Shown: positions 50,134 through 59,078, numbered from the stretch's first letter. The stretch: 64,000 nucleotides of DNA from Thermogemmatispora sp042408965 (GCA_042408965.1 JBHOQN010000046.1:31217-95216), one strand, 5' to 3'. Notes: generated by a model from the letters alone, not told the origin. Numbers and translations: made by a program.

Positions 50134-51039
50134 ATGCACCGCGGCACTGTCACCTGGTCTGTTCTTCTATTGATCGTCATATTTCTATGTAGTGCCTGTA
50201 GCAGTCTCAGTGCATCGGGGGATACAAACGCATCGGCGGGAGGTATCCCTGTCGTGGCAGCGGAGAACTTCTACGGCGATATGGTACGTCAGCTCGGAGG
50301 AAAGCTGGTCTCTGTCGTGAGCATTCTCTCCGACCCCAACATTGACCCTCATGAGTACGAGTCCAACGTACAGAACGCCACCGCGGTGGCTCAAGCCAGG
50401 CTGGTCATTGCCAACGGCGGGGGCTACGATAGCTGGATGGATCGCCTGCTCAGCGCCGCGCCGCAGACGGGGCGCATCGTCCTCAAGGGCTATGACCTGG
50501 CGCCCGTCAAGTTGCCCGATAACGAGCACGTCTGGTACAGCCCCAGCGACGTGCGCGCCATTGCGCAGGCCATTGCGCAGGCCTTGCAGAAGCTCGATCC
50601 GTCCCAGGCTGCGACCGTTGCCCAGAACCTGCAGCGTTTCCTGCGCTCCCTGGATCAGCTCGACAGCAAGCTGGCAGAGATCAAGGCGCACTATGCCGGC
50701 ACACCGGTGGGACTGACCGAGACCATCTTTCTCTACCAGACCACGCTGATGCAGCTCAACGTGCTGACCCCGCCGGCTTTTCAGAAGGCCGTTGCCGAGG
50801 GAAACGATCCCCCAGCCGACGCCGTCGTCACGACCGAGAATCAGATTCTGCAACACAGGATCAGGGTTTTGATTTATAATGAACAGACCTCGACCGCGGT
50901 CACGACCAGGTTAGAGCATGATGCAGCGGCGCAGCATATCCCAGTCGTGGCGGTGACAGAGACCATGCCGTCTGCGAAGACCTACCAATCATGGATGCTC
51001 GATCAGCTGGAGCGCCTGGAGGGGGCGCTGAGGAGTTAG
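50134..51039 (+). CDS. znuA: Zinc/manganese ABC transporter substrate-binding lipoprotein
   Basis: 301-residue cluster A-I metal-binding protein. The lipobox FLCSAC gives the membrane anchor. IPVVAAENFYGDMVRQLGG starts the N-lobe. Metal-ligand regions are NIDPHEYESN (first His) and DNEHVWYSP (second His). The segment that often holds a third His reads VGLTETIFLY, as in the TEPVF-type subfamily; NDPPADAVVTTENQI follows. There is no His-rich loop. The gene heads an operon with an ATPase and two permeases behind a strongly operator-like region. Zinc is the best guess, manganese possible. Confidence 0.88.
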   Translation: MHRGTVTWSVLLLIVIFLCSACSSLSASGDTNASAGGIPVVAAENFYGDMVRQLGGKLVSVVSILSDPNIDPHEYESNVQNATAVAQARLVIANGGGYDSWMDRLLSAAPQTGRIVLKGYDLAPVKLPDNEHVWYSPSDVRAIAQAIAQALQKLDPSQAATVAQNLQRFLRSLDQLDSKLAEIKAHYAGTPVGLTETIFLYQTTLMQLNVLTPPAFQKAVAEGNDPPADAVVTTENQILQHRIRVLIYNEQTSTAVTTRLEHDAAAQHIPVVAVTETMPSAKTYQSWMLDQLERLEGALRS

Positions 51040-51042
51040 CAC

Positions 51043-51855
51043 GTGAGTACGCAGGATCAGATCGCCAGTCGCCCGGCTGCCCTGATGGCCGGCGAGCCAC
51101 TGGTTGAACTCGAGCATGTCCGCATCAGCCGGGGTGGGCGGACCATTCTGGAGGATGTCAATCTAACCATCGGAGACGGAGAGTTCGTGGCCGTCCTGGG
51201 GCCGAATGGCGCAGGAAAGAGTACGCTGCTGAAGGTGCTGCTGGGGCTGATCAGGGTGGAGGCAGGCACGGTGCGCGTGCTAGGGCGGGCGCCACGGCGG
51301 GGAAACCGCCTGATTGGCTATGCACCGCAGCATCGGGTGCTGGAAGGCGCGCTCACGCTGCGGGCGCGCGATCTGGTGGGCTTTGGTCTCGATGGCCATC
51401 GCTGGGGACCGGGCTGGCCCTCGCGCCGTCGGCGGGCCCTGATCGAGCAGGCCCTGGCCGAGGTCGATGCCCTCGATCTAGCCGATGTGCCGGTCTCGCA
51501 GCTCTCTGGTGGCGAGCAGCAACGCCTCTTGATTGCCCAGGCACTCTTGAGTGAGCCGCGCCTGCTCCTGCTTGACGAGCCACTCTCGAATCTGGATCTC
51601 AGCCGTGAGCAGGAGATTGTGGCCCTGATTGAGCGCCTCTGTCGTATGCGCCGCATGAGCGTATTGCTCGTCTCTCATGATGTGAATCCGTTGCTGCCGG
51701 TGATCGATCGTGTGCTCTATATGGCGCGCGGGCGTACGGCCATTGGCCGGCCACAGGCGGTGATCACTGGTCCCACACTCAGCGCGCTCTATGGTGCACC
51801 TGTTGAAGTGGTGCAGGCCCTGGGGCGGCTCTTTGTGGTAGGGGTTGAGGTGTGA
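51043..51855 (+). CDS. znuC: Zinc/manganese ABC transporter ATP-binding protein
   Basis: 270-residue ATPase driving the importer. Walker A is LGPNGAGKSTLL, the Q-loop YAPQHRVLEG, the signature QLSGGEQQRLLIAQALL, Walker B LLLLDEPLSNLD, and the H-loop VLLVSHDVN. The start is a GTG at 51043, 4 bp after the binding-protein stop, with GAGGAG upstream. The C-terminal part with LSALYGAPVEVV is characteristic of metal ATPases of this family. Confidence 0.92.
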   Translation: MSTQDQIASRPAALMAGEPLVELEHVRISRGGRTILEDVNLTIGDGEFVAVLGPNGAGKSTLLKVLLGLIRVEAGTVRVLGRAPRRGNRLIGYAPQHRVLEGALTLRARDLVGFGLDGHRWGPGWPSRRRRALIEQALAEVDALDLADVPVSQLSGGEQQRLLIAQALLSEPRLLLLDEPLSNLDLSREQEIVALIERLCRMRRMSVLLVSHDVNPLLPVIDRVLYMARGRTAIGRPQAVITGPTLSALYGAPVEVVQALGRLFVVGVEV

Positions 51856-51976
51856 AGCACCGGCTGAGGGGTGGCTCCATCTGGCCGATCCCTCAGCTCC
51901 CCAGCGTGTAGGCAGATCGGCTCTGTTGCTGGTTGTGCGCACTGTGAGAGAGTTGTCTCTCCGGGAAGAGGTGACC

Positions 51977-52849
51977 ATGTTGGCTCTGTTGCACTATACG
52001 TTCGTGCAGAATGCGCTCTGGGCCGGAACGGCGATTGCCGTGGTGACGGCGGTCTGTGGCTACTTCCTTATTCTGCGCGGCCTGACCTTCGCGGGGCATG
52101 CCCTGCCCAACATCGGTTTTGCCGGCGCGGCCGGGGCGGTACTGCTTGGCCTTGATCCCATCTTCGGGCTGCTGGCCTTCACGATCGGGGCCGCCATTGG
52201 TATCGCCCTGCTGGGACGCGAGATCCGCGAGCGCGACATGACCATCGGGGTCCTGATGGCCTTCGCCCTGGCTCTGGGGTTGCTCTTCCTCTCACTCTAC
52301 TCCGGCTATGCCGAACGAGTCTACAGCATTCTCTTCGGCACGGTGCTGGGCATCAGCCCATTTGATGTGCTGGTGAGTATGCTGACGGCCCTTGTTGTCC
52401 TGGGACTGCTGCTGATGCTCTTTCGGCCCTTACTGTTCAGCTCCTATGATCCCGAGGTAGCCGAGGCACGTGGCGTGCCTGTCCGTCTGCTGGCCGTCCT
52501 CTTTCTGGCGCTGGTGGCCCTGACGATTGCCATTGCCATGCAGATTGTCGGGGCGCTGCTGGTCTTCACGCTGCTGATCGGGCCGGCTGCCACCGCCGGG
52601 CGCCTGGCTCTGCGTCCGTTGCACGTCATCCTGATTGCCATTGTTCTGGGGCTGAGCTATGTCTGGCTGGGGATCGTGCTCGCAGTGATGAGCGGTACCA
52701 TTCCGGTCAGCTTCTTCATCGCGGCCCTGGCTTTCGTGGTCTATCTGCCGGTGCGTCTTGGCCTCCCGCGCTGGCGGCGGCGCGCGGCGCGGCGCCCACG
52801 TGCTGTCCGAGCGCTCCTGGATGGCATGCAGGGGGAGGAGCTATGTTGA
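51977..52849 (+). CDS. Zinc/manganese ABC transporter permease, paralogue 1
   Basis: 290-residue permease with eight or nine membrane helices. FVQNALWAGTAIAVVTAVCG starts it; ILRGLTFAGHALPNIGFAGA is the conserved ABC-3 motif, and SSYDPEVAEARGVPVRLL is the cytoplasmic loop contacting the ATPase. The C-terminus is Arg-rich. ATG 51977 follows GAAGAGGTGACC; the 122-bp gap from the ATPase gene is larger than others in the operon. It is clearly paralogous to the next gene, so the pair probably forms a heterodimeric channel. Confidence 0.9.
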   Translation: MLALLHYTFVQNALWAGTAIAVVTAVCGYFLILRGLTFAGHALPNIGFAGAAGAVLLGLDPIFGLLAFTIGAAIGIALLGREIRERDMTIGVLMAFALALGLLFLSLYSGYAERVYSILFGTVLGISPFDVLVSMLTALVVLGLLLMLFRPLLFSSYDPEVAEARGVPVRLLAVLFLALVALTIAIAMQIVGALLVFTLLIGPAATAGRLALRPLHVILIAIVLGLSYVWLGIVLAVMSGTIPVSFFIAALAFVVYLPVRLGLPRWRRRAARRPRAVRALLDGMQGEELC

Positions 52850-53682
52850 CATTGTGGCAGCATGATTTCGTGCAGAATGCGTTTCTCGCGGGGACGATTG
52901 TGGCCGTCGTCGCGGCCCTGGTGGGCTATTTCGTGGTGCTGCGGGCGCAGACCTTTGCCGGCGAGGCCCTGACCGATATCGGCTTTGCCGGGGCGACGGG
53001 GGCCGCGGTGCTTGGCTTCAGTGCCCTGCCGGGCATGCTCGTTCTGAGCCTGCTGGCGGCCCTGGTGATCGGTCTGCTGGGTGAGCGTCTGCGTGGGCGC
53101 GATATCGAGATCGGTATGGTGCTCTCCTTCGCGCTGGGGCTGGGCGTCCTCTTTTTGAGCCTGTACGCCAGCAGCAGCGCCTCCCACGCGGCTGGCGGAC
53201 CGGGCATCCTTTTTGGCTCGCTGTTGAGTGTCGAGCGTAGTGATGTCTGGCTGGCGTTGATCTGTGGTCTGGGGGTGCTGGCTGTACTGGCTCTGCTCTA
53301 TCGTCCCCTGCTCTTCGCCTCGACTGATCCCGAGGTGGCCCAGGCACGCGGCGTGCCGGTGCGGCTGCTCTCGGTGGTCTTTCTGCTCTTGCTGGCGATG
53401 ACCACCGCCATTGCGGTGCTGGTCGTGGGCGTGCTGCTGGTCTTTGCCCTGCTGGTCGCGCCAGCCGCAGCCGCGGCGCGCCTGGCCTACAGTCCCCGGC
53501 GGGCCCTGGTGCTGGCGGTCCTGCTCAGCCTTGGCTGCACCTGGGGGGGTCTCATCCTGGCCTTTGTAGGCCACCTGCCGGTCAGTTTCTACATCGCCTC
53601 CCTGGCGACGCTCTGCTACTTCGCCTCCGGGCTACTGGAGAGGCTGAGGGCGCCGCGACGTGGCCGGGCCCGACTGCTGTGA
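52843..53682 (+). CDS. Zinc/manganese ABC transporter permease, paralogue 2
   Basis: 279-residue permease overlapping the previous gene by 7 bp. It has the same order of motifs: FVQNAFLAGTIVAVVAALVG, LRAQTFAGEALTDIGFAGAT and ASTDPEVAQARGVPVRLL, and an Arg-rich end. It is a tandem duplicate that has diverged. Most ZnuABC systems encode a single permease that homodimerises; heterodimeric pairs are known in MntCD-type and some Chloroflexota systems. Confidence 0.9.
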   Translation: MLTLWQHDFVQNAFLAGTIVAVVAALVGYFVVLRAQTFAGEALTDIGFAGATGAAVLGFSALPGMLVLSLLAALVIGLLGERLRGRDIEIGMVLSFALGLGVLFLSLYASSSASHAAGGPGILFGSLLSVERSDVWLALICGLGVLAVLALLYRPLLFASTDPEVAQARGVPVRLLSVVFLLLLAMTTAIAVLVVGVLLVFALLVAPAAAAARLAYSPRRALVLAVLLSLGCTWGGLILAFVGHLPVSFYIASLATLCYFASGLLERLRAPRRGRARLL

Positions 53683-53806
53683 GGGGAACCGGGGCGAGCT
53701 CCTGTTCTCCTCTCCCGCCCCTGGGACGAGGCGAGAGGGAGGGGGAGACCCTGTCTGAGAGGCGTCTGGTCATCGTGAAGAGAAAGGAAGGAAGGAAGGA
53801 AGGACT

Positions 53807-54178
53807 ATGGCCGACCGTCTGGTCTACTCTACCGATGGAGGCAGGGTGACGCACTGTCCCAACTGCCACCAACCCTACAAGCGCTGTCGCTGTGACGCCG
53901 CCACCAGAGGCGCGAGCGGGAGCGAGGCGCGTACCAGTGCTGGCTCGGTGCGGGTCACACGCGAGCGCAAGCATCGTGGTGGCAAGACCGTCACCGTGAT
54001 CACGGGCCTGTCGGCTGGAGAGAGCGAGCTGGAGGCGCTGGCGCAGCAGTTGAAGCGTCTCTGTGGCGCCGGCGGCACCGTTAAGGACGGCACCATTGAG
54101 ATTCAGGGCGATCATTGTGAGAAAGTGCTGGCCAGGCTCAACGAGCTTGGCTTGCGTGCCCGGCGCGCCGGTGGCTGA
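53807..54178 (+). CDS. SUI1/YciH-family translation factor-like protein
   Basis: 123-residue homologue of eukaryotic eIF1. The N-terminal segment has CPNCHQPYKRCRCD (C17, C20, C27, C29), a possible metal site that is not in E. coli YciH. The SUI1 domain (50-120) has RVTRERKHRGGKTVTVITGL, then LKRLCGAGGTVKDGTIEIQG and HCEKVLARLNELGLRARRAG. In bacteria these proteins are proposed to affect start-codon fidelity. A run of GGAA units (53785-53803) supplies several overlapping Shine-Dalgarno registers before ATG 53807. It follows the importer operon by 124 bp. Confidence 0.9.
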   Translation: MADRLVYSTDGGRVTHCPNCHQPYKRCRCDAATRGASGSEARTSAGSVRVTRERKHRGGKTVTVITGLSAGESELEALAQQLKRLCGAGGTVKDGTIEIQGDHCEKVLARLNELGLRARRAGG

Positions 54179-54506
54179 ACCCGGCTCAATCGCTCGCCAT
54201 CCTTGCGCTGTGCGCTATCCTGCTCCGCTCTGCTCTGGCCAGGCTATCGTTGATAGGAGGGGAGGCCAGAGCTAGCTCTGGGCCTCCCCTGCAGGTGGAA
54301 CACCCATCAGACCTGGAACATTTTCCATTCCCCTCCCCATAAACGCCCTGTCTTTCCGTTTTTCTCGCAGGAAGTAAGAACATCAGAGTGTGCGGTGCCG
54401 GCTCTGTGTGCCGGTCTCGTCAGGTTGGTTGGATGAGAGCAGAATCCTGGATGGAGTGCGCTGTTGTATGCGTTGTATGCAGCCTGTGAAGGATGGAAGC
54501 GCAGCC
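54179..54506. other. Gap between the SUI1 gene and the next small gene
   Basis: 328 bp; contains the hairpin 54258-54290 and otherwise nothing I can support. Confidence 0.4.
54258..54290 (+). terminator. Hairpin terminator after the SUI1 gene
   Basis: AGGGGAGGCC (54258-54267) pairs with GGCCTCCCCT (54281-54290), and the loop AGAGC-TA-GCTCT extends the stem with one bulge. No U-tract. Confidence 0.55.
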
Positions 54507-54956
54507 ATGAATATTCATGAGCAAATTGAGAGTTTGCTGGCCAGTTTAGGAGTCGCGATGGAACTTCCAGAGCCTGAGCACTATGACGAACATCGCGGCG
54601 AGGAGGAGGCTCCACCAGAAGTCTCCATTTTCCAGGCCTCGCGCGACCACTATGGTGTCTTTTATCGCCTGGATATCATCGAGCAAGCCCCACAGCTCCG
54701 TGTGATTGTCCCAGTCGAATATGGAGCGTTGAAGATGGAGGTCTATCTTGTACGTCTCAGTGAGCGTCTCGGCATCAACGCCTGGTTCAGAGGGCTGCAG
54801 GCCTATCAGGGCAGCGCGCTCTTTGAACGGTCGCGCGAAGTCAGTCTGCAGCACATGCTCTACGCCGTAGCAGAGATGATGAAGCAACTGTTCTGGGCAG
54901 GCGATCTGGACCATATGCACTTTCCACCCGAGATCGAGGTCACACGTCTGATCTGA
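54507..54956 (+). CDS. Uncharacterised small soluble protein
   Basis: 149 residues, acidic, without membrane segments or signal peptide. It has a clear coding look: GAAGGATGG upstream of ATG 54507, conserved-looking helix starts (MNIHEQIESLLASLGV), and an alternating strand region (YGVFYRLDIIEQAPQLRVIV, MEVYLVRLSERLGINAWFR). It ends at EIEVTRLI. I do not recognise a family. The alpha-beta pattern resembles YbjN-like or chaperone-like folds, but that is only an impression. Neighbours (SUI1, translin) do not fix a function. Confidence 0.6.
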   Translation: MNIHEQIESLLASLGVAMELPEPEHYDEHRGEEEAPPEVSIFQASRDHYGVFYRLDIIEQAPQLRVIVPVEYGALKMEVYLVRLSERLGINAWFRGLQAYQGSALFERSREVSLQHMLYAVAEMMKQLFWAGDLDHMHFPPEIEVTRLI

Positions 54957-55099
54957 TCTCTGTGCCAGGCAGTCAGCCGGCACTGCGCTCCCCCGCAGGT
55001 CCCACGCGGCCGCTGCCTCTCCTCTCCCTGCTGAGCAGCGGCCCGGTGGGATTTTTTGCTGCGCTGGCCCTTATAGGATAGGCTAGAGCTGACGATCTA

Positions 55100-55108
55100 T
55101 GATACACT
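55100..55108 (+). promoter_or_regulatory. Extended -10 promoter of the translin gene
   Basis: TG-A-TACACT (55100-55108), an extended -10 element, 35 bp before ATG 55143. No good -35. The similar TGATACAAT before the benzoate-CoA-ligase-like gene suggests this form is common here. Confidence 0.45.
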
Positions 55109-55142
55109 GGCTCTATTCCTAGAGAGGTCAGCAAGGTGTCCT

Positions 55143-55793
55143 ATGATTGATCATTTAGAGAACCTTGGACAGGAAGCGCTGGACTACCTGACGCAGAAGA
55201 ATGCGGCCCGTGAGCAGGCGCTGCCCAGAGCACGCGCACTCATTCGCCACTGTGCCAACAGCATTCGCGCCGTCCATCGCCAGGACTACCGCGCGGCCGG
55301 AGAGCTGCTGGAGAAGGCAGCGGCACTGCTGGCCGAGATCGCCACAGACCTGCGCGAGCAGCCCGATATCTATTACGCCGGGTTTGTACAGGATGCACAG
55401 AAGGAGTACGCCGAGGCCGCCACCTTCATCGCGCTCGTGAGAGGGCAGGCACTCCCCGCCCCACGGGCGCTGGGCATCGATTGGGCGCCCTATCTCAACG
55501 GCCTGGGCGAGGCCGTGGGTGAGCTGCGGCGCTATGTGCTGGATCGCCTGCGGCACGGCCATCTGGCCGACTGCGAGCAGCTACTGCAGCATATGGACGA
55601 CATCTATAGCCTGCTCATCACCATTGATTTCCCGGATGCCATTACAGGTGGCCTGCGCCGCACGACCGATACAGCGCGCGCGATCCTCGAGAAGACGCGC
55701 GGCGATCTCACCGTTGCCGCCCGCCAGGCACAGCTCGAGGCGCACATCTCCGCCTTGCTGATGGCCCTGCGGCAGAACGGCTCCTCGTCATGA
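55143..55793 (+). CDS. Translin-family protein
   Basis: 216-residue all-helical protein of the translin/TRAX family, RNA- and single-stranded-DNA-binding proteins known mainly from eukaryotes and archaea. The family pattern is followed throughout: AREQALPRARALIRHCANSI, RAVHRQDYRAA, a D-I-Y-Y-A-G segment, FVQDAQKEYAEAATFIALV, YLNGLGEAVGELRRYVLDRL, and ITGGLRRTTDTARAILEKTR. The E-E-D cluster of TRAX-like nucleases may correspond to the Glu pair in DAQKEYAEA and GELRR, but activity cannot be judged. It is transcribed alone, 187 bp after an unknown gene. Confidence 0.82.
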   Translation: MIDHLENLGQEALDYLTQKNAAREQALPRARALIRHCANSIRAVHRQDYRAAGELLEKAAALLAEIATDLREQPDIYYAGFVQDAQKEYAEAATFIALVRGQALPAPRALGIDWAPYLNGLGEAVGELRRYVLDRLRHGHLADCEQLLQHMDDIYSLLITIDFPDAITGGLRRTTDTARAILEKTRGDLTVAARQAQLEAHISALLMALRQNGSSS

Positions 55794-55967
55794 GTTGCTG
55801 ACTGGCAGGCAGGTTGTATACTAACAGTGACAATGCTGTCATCGGCTCAGCTTGCAGCATGAGCTGCCCTGACGAGGTCAATCGATGGCTATTCTCCGGG
55901 GATATGCATACGTTTCCTTCCATCGCCAGAGACGCCAGCGCGCGTGTCGGGAAAAAAAGGGGGGCAT

Positions 55968-57212
55968 ATGTCGCAGAAAGATATATCGCATAATGCACAA
56001 CCAAATGATGCTGAGAGCGCCGAGTATGGCGCCGGGAACGGCAAGGGGCTGTCTGTTCCTGAAAACGAGATCAAAGGGACCTCGCAGATTGTGACTGCCG
56101 AATCGGTGCAGGCGGAGGAGGTGCCCACGATTCCCCTGGGGTCGCTGCAGGCCCTCAGCACGCTGCAGCCAGAGGTTTCCGTCCACTCGGTGGAGGCCAC
56201 CGAAGCGGTCAGCTCGCCGGCGCCGCTGGTGGTGCAACCCGCGGAGTATCGGCGCACAGCCGGAGAGTGGCTGCGCATCTGGTGGGATGGCATGCGACCC
56301 AGATACGTCATTCTAAGCGTCATGCCCTTTTTGCTAGGAAGCGTTCTGGCGTGGACGCGGAGCATCACCTCGGCCGCACCCTTTGGTCATCTGCATCCAC
56401 AGCGTCTGCTCGCTGGCCTGGTGGCCGTTGTGCTGCTGCAGCTTGGCGCCAATCTGATCAACGATTATTACGATTACCTGCGTGGCGTTGATACCAGTAA
56501 CACCCTGGGGCCGGGCAAGCTCATTCAGCAGGGGCTGATCCGGCCGACGCGCGTGCTCACGCTGGGGATGGCCTTGCTGGCAGTGAGTGCACTCATCGGG
56601 CTGGCGCTGACGCTCTCCGTCGGCTGGCCGCTGCTGCTCATCGGGTTGCCCGGGCTGCTGGCAGCCTACTTCTACAGCGCCACAATGCGCGCCCTCTCCT
56701 CGCTGATGCTGGGCGTGCCCCTGGCGCTCTGTGTCTTTGGTCCCCTCATCACCCTGGGGGCTTACTTCATCCAGCGCGGCAGTCTGGAGGGTGCGCCGCT
56801 GCTCTACAGCCTGCTACCTGGACTGCTAGCAGCCGCTTTTGTTCATGCCAATGATATGCGTGACATCGAGGATGACGCTCAGGCCGGCAAGCGCACGCTG
56901 GCGAACATGTCTGGTCTCGGTCTGAATCGAAGCATCTTCCTTGTGCTCCTGCTGGGCGCTTACGCTGTGACGCTGCTGATTGGCCTGCCTCATAATGCAC
57001 CACATCTGGTGCTGATCGCCTTCTGGACGCTGCCGATCCTGGTGGTGATTGTGACAGGCGTGCTGCGCACCGACATTGCCTCCGGGCTGCATCTGGTGAT
57101 GCGCGATACGCTCAAGCTGGAGGCCTGGTTCGTACTGCTGGTCATGGTTGGCCTGCTGATCTCAGCCATCATGCCGATCCTGCCGCGCCTGCCCTCCCTG
57201 GCGCTACCCTGA
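55968..57212 (+). CDS. menA: UbiA-family prenyltransferase, MenA-like
   Basis: 414 residues. An acidic, disordered-looking N-terminal extension of about 95 residues precedes an eight- or nine-helix UbiA-type domain. Key motifs are GANLINDYYDYLRGVDTSN, with the first Asp-rich N-D-x-x-D site, and FVHANDMRDIEDDAQAGKRT, with the second. NLINDYYDYLRGVD matches MenA enzymes that attach the prenyl chain to 1,4-dihydroxy-2-naphthoate in menaquinone synthesis. Other UbiA enzymes are possible. ATG 55968 follows AAGGGGGG. The extension is absent from typical MenA. Confidence 0.82.
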   Translation: MSQKDISHNAQPNDAESAEYGAGNGKGLSVPENEIKGTSQIVTAESVQAEEVPTIPLGSLQALSTLQPEVSVHSVEATEAVSSPAPLVVQPAEYRRTAGEWLRIWWDGMRPRYVILSVMPFLLGSVLAWTRSITSAAPFGHLHPQRLLAGLVAVVLLQLGANLINDYYDYLRGVDTSNTLGPGKLIQQGLIRPTRVLTLGMALLAVSALIGLALTLSVGWPLLLIGLPGLLAAYFYSATMRALSSLMLGVPLALCVFGPLITLGAYFIQRGSLEGAPLLYSLLPGLLAAAFVHANDMRDIEDDAQAGKRTLANMSGLGLNRSIFLVLLLGAYAVTLLIGLPHNAPHLVLIAFWTLPILVVIVTGVLRTDIASGLHLVMRDTLKLEAWFVLLVMVGLLISAIMPILPRLPSLALP

Positions 57213-57396
57213 GGCCGGTCCGCCGTGGTCTCTGGCCTGGCTCACCAGCTCCAGCCCGGCCAGGCCAGTGGAAAGCCACACAGGCAGCAGCCTGGCATGC
57301 TTCCTGCCTGCTGTGTAGCGTCGAGGCTCCCGATGCTGGGCGGAGCAGTGGTCCTGGTGGTACTTTGGTCGCAATGCTCTCAGCCCATTCGACCCA

Positions 57397-57425
57397 TTTA
57401 CAGGGATGATACACTGTGCTACACT
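57397..57425 (+). promoter_or_regulatory. Promoter of the unknown gene at 57475
   Basis: TTTACA (57397-57402), a 17-bp spacer and TACACT (57420-57425), 50 bp before the ATG. Confidence 0.6.
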
Positions 57426-57474
57426 TTGGGTGTGTCAAGGACGTACTGGCGGTTATTTCAGAAGGAGGTGTTCG

Positions 57475-57915
57475 ATGGCTGGCTGGGAACAGGAACTGGC
57501 CGAGCTGCTGCGTGAGCTGGGGGTAACGCTCGAAGAACCTGACTCCCAAACTCACCTCCACCCGACCCATAGACCCATGCAGAGCGATGTCAGACGGCGC
57601 ACAGAGCCCCCCGAGGCCCTTCTCTGGGATGAGGAAGCGCCCGATGATCTGGAAGAAGCCTGGCTGGCAGAGCTGCGCCTCATGCGCCGCGAAGTCGACT
57701 CCATTGTCGCGCAGGTGATCCGTCTGATGCAGCGTGGGGACCTCGACCAGTCTCTGAAGGAAGATGTCATGGTGGTGCTGCGCGCCCTCCGTCGTCGTGC
57801 TTCAAGCAGCCAGCAGGCTGTTACCAGCGATGAGGCCTATCTGGAGTTTGCGGCGGCCATGCTGCACTTCTGCCGGCTGGTGCTGCGTCTGAGTGAGACG
57901 GCGATCGAGGATTAG
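57475..57915 (+). CDS. Uncharacterised small helical protein
   Basis: 146 residues, acidic and helical, no signal peptide. AGGAGGTG precedes ATG 57475 and a good promoter lies 50 bp upstream, so the gene is very likely real. The N-terminal helix MAGWEQELAELLRELGVTLE resembles the opening of the unknown protein at 54507 (IESLLASLGVAMELPEP). A disordered linker leads to a helical C-terminal half (EAWLAELRLMRREVDSIVAQ, and YLEFAAAMLHFCRLVLRLSE). I do not recognise a family. Confidence 0.65.
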   Translation: MAGWEQELAELLRELGVTLEEPDSQTHLHPTHRPMQSDVRRRTEPPEALLWDEEAPDDLEEAWLAELRLMRREVDSIVAQVIRLMQRGDLDQSLKEDVMVVLRALRRRASSSQQAVTSDEAYLEFAAAMLHFCRLVLRLSETAIED

Positions 57916-58267
57916 GCAGGCCTGTGCTGAGAGAGAGGTGCGGTGCCCGGTCCGTGCCGGTCCGCGCCTGCACCTTACGCCCATGATCAGGCAGGTGGCC
58001 GGCGTGCCTTTGCTCTCTGATCCACATCTCTTCCGCCCGACCCGATCCGATCCGAGAGGAGCGCACGTCCCTGCTCTCTGGAGAGCGCTCGCCCGGACGT
58101 AGAACTGCGGCGTCTTCGCTTCGCAGCAGGAGCGGAGCGGAGCGGAATATGGTTGATCAGCCCCCGCTCGCTGTACTGTGCTACCCGTATGTGCACATCT
58201 CTCCCCCTCTGCCCCGTTGCTCGCCAGTGCCGCTCGCTGCCAGGCCCTCCAGGCGGCTCTTCGCCCG
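57916..58267. other. Convergent gap
   Basis: 352 bp, GC-rich, with a short run of GGAGC units (58129-58143). No gene or clear terminator seen. Confidence 0.4.
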
Positions 58268-58744
58268 TCAAGGGATTCTATACTGATCCGGCGTATGCTC
58301 CCTGTCGAAGCCTTCGTTGACGAGGCCGTGCTTGACGAGGTAGCGCAAGAATTCGAGATGGCGCTCCTGGGAGGAAGGGGTTGAGGCCGCCTCGCGCGGG
58401 TCGCTGTCGGAGGGAGGTGATGCGCTGAGTTCGGCACCGGCTCGCTCGCTCTCGGGCTGCGCCGCTGCCTGCAGCGTAGGGAGAGAGGTACCGCTGGCGC
58501 TGCCAGGTGGCGTGGCAATCGTGGGTGGAACGAACGGGTCGGGCCACTCACCAATTGTGGGCCGCCGAGGCATGAGGCCTGCCTGGGGAGCCAGCCCCTC
58601 GAACGTCGAGGAGGCCTGCATGCCATGGACGGAGCGCTGCCGCGCGGCGTCTGTTCCCCCGGGAACGCCAGTTCGCGTGCGCTGCCTTCCGGGCCACCAG
58701 GCGAAGAGTCTGCCCAGCCATTGTTTGAGTGTTTGCGCGATCAT
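58268..58744 (-). CDS. Uncharacterised Pro/Ser-rich protein
   Basis: 158 residues. A short amphipathic N-terminus (MIAQTLKQWLGRLFAWWPGR) is followed by about 90 disordered Pro/Ser/Ala residues. The C-terminus, RHLEFLRYLVKHGLVNEGFD, is compact and helical. The N-terminal Trp-rich segment may associate with the membrane. No family recognised; coding status rests on the ordered ends and length. Confidence 0.5.
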   Translation of the reverse strand: MIAQTLKQWLGRLFAWWPGRQRTRTGVPGGTDAARQRSVHGMQASSTFEGLAPQAGLMPRRPTIGEWPDPFVPPTIATPPGSASGTSLPTLQAAAQPESERAGAELSASPPSDSDPREAASTPSSQERHLEFLRYLVKHGLVNEGFDREHTPDQYRIP

Positions 58745-59078
58745 TGCTGTGCCCTCTATTCAGGGCGCTGGCTGCGCCCGCTACTCAGGAATCACGCGCC
58801 TGCTAGATGATGGGTCGCCTGCCGTCTCATGAATACGCATGAAAAATAAATGAAGCTATGGAAACATAGTAGCATATCCCCAGGAAGTCGTCAAACCACC
58901 TTGCAATTTTCCCGCCTGCATGCCATAATCAAGAAGGCCGGGCAGCCGGAAGGCAGCATCTGGCCCCGCGCCGCCAGGCGAAGGTGTATACTTGTTCCAG
59001 AAGAAGAATGCGGCCCTTTCTCCGTAATTCTATTGATTGATCGTGACCTTTGAATCTACAGAAAGGCATGTGTCGGTC

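Noticed and set aside
57802..58626. Minus-strand open frame of 274 codons
   Set aside because: It overlaps the well-supported gene at 57475-57915 in antisense and the minus-strand gene at 58268-58744 in another frame. It is Arg/Ser/Pro-rich with no motif.
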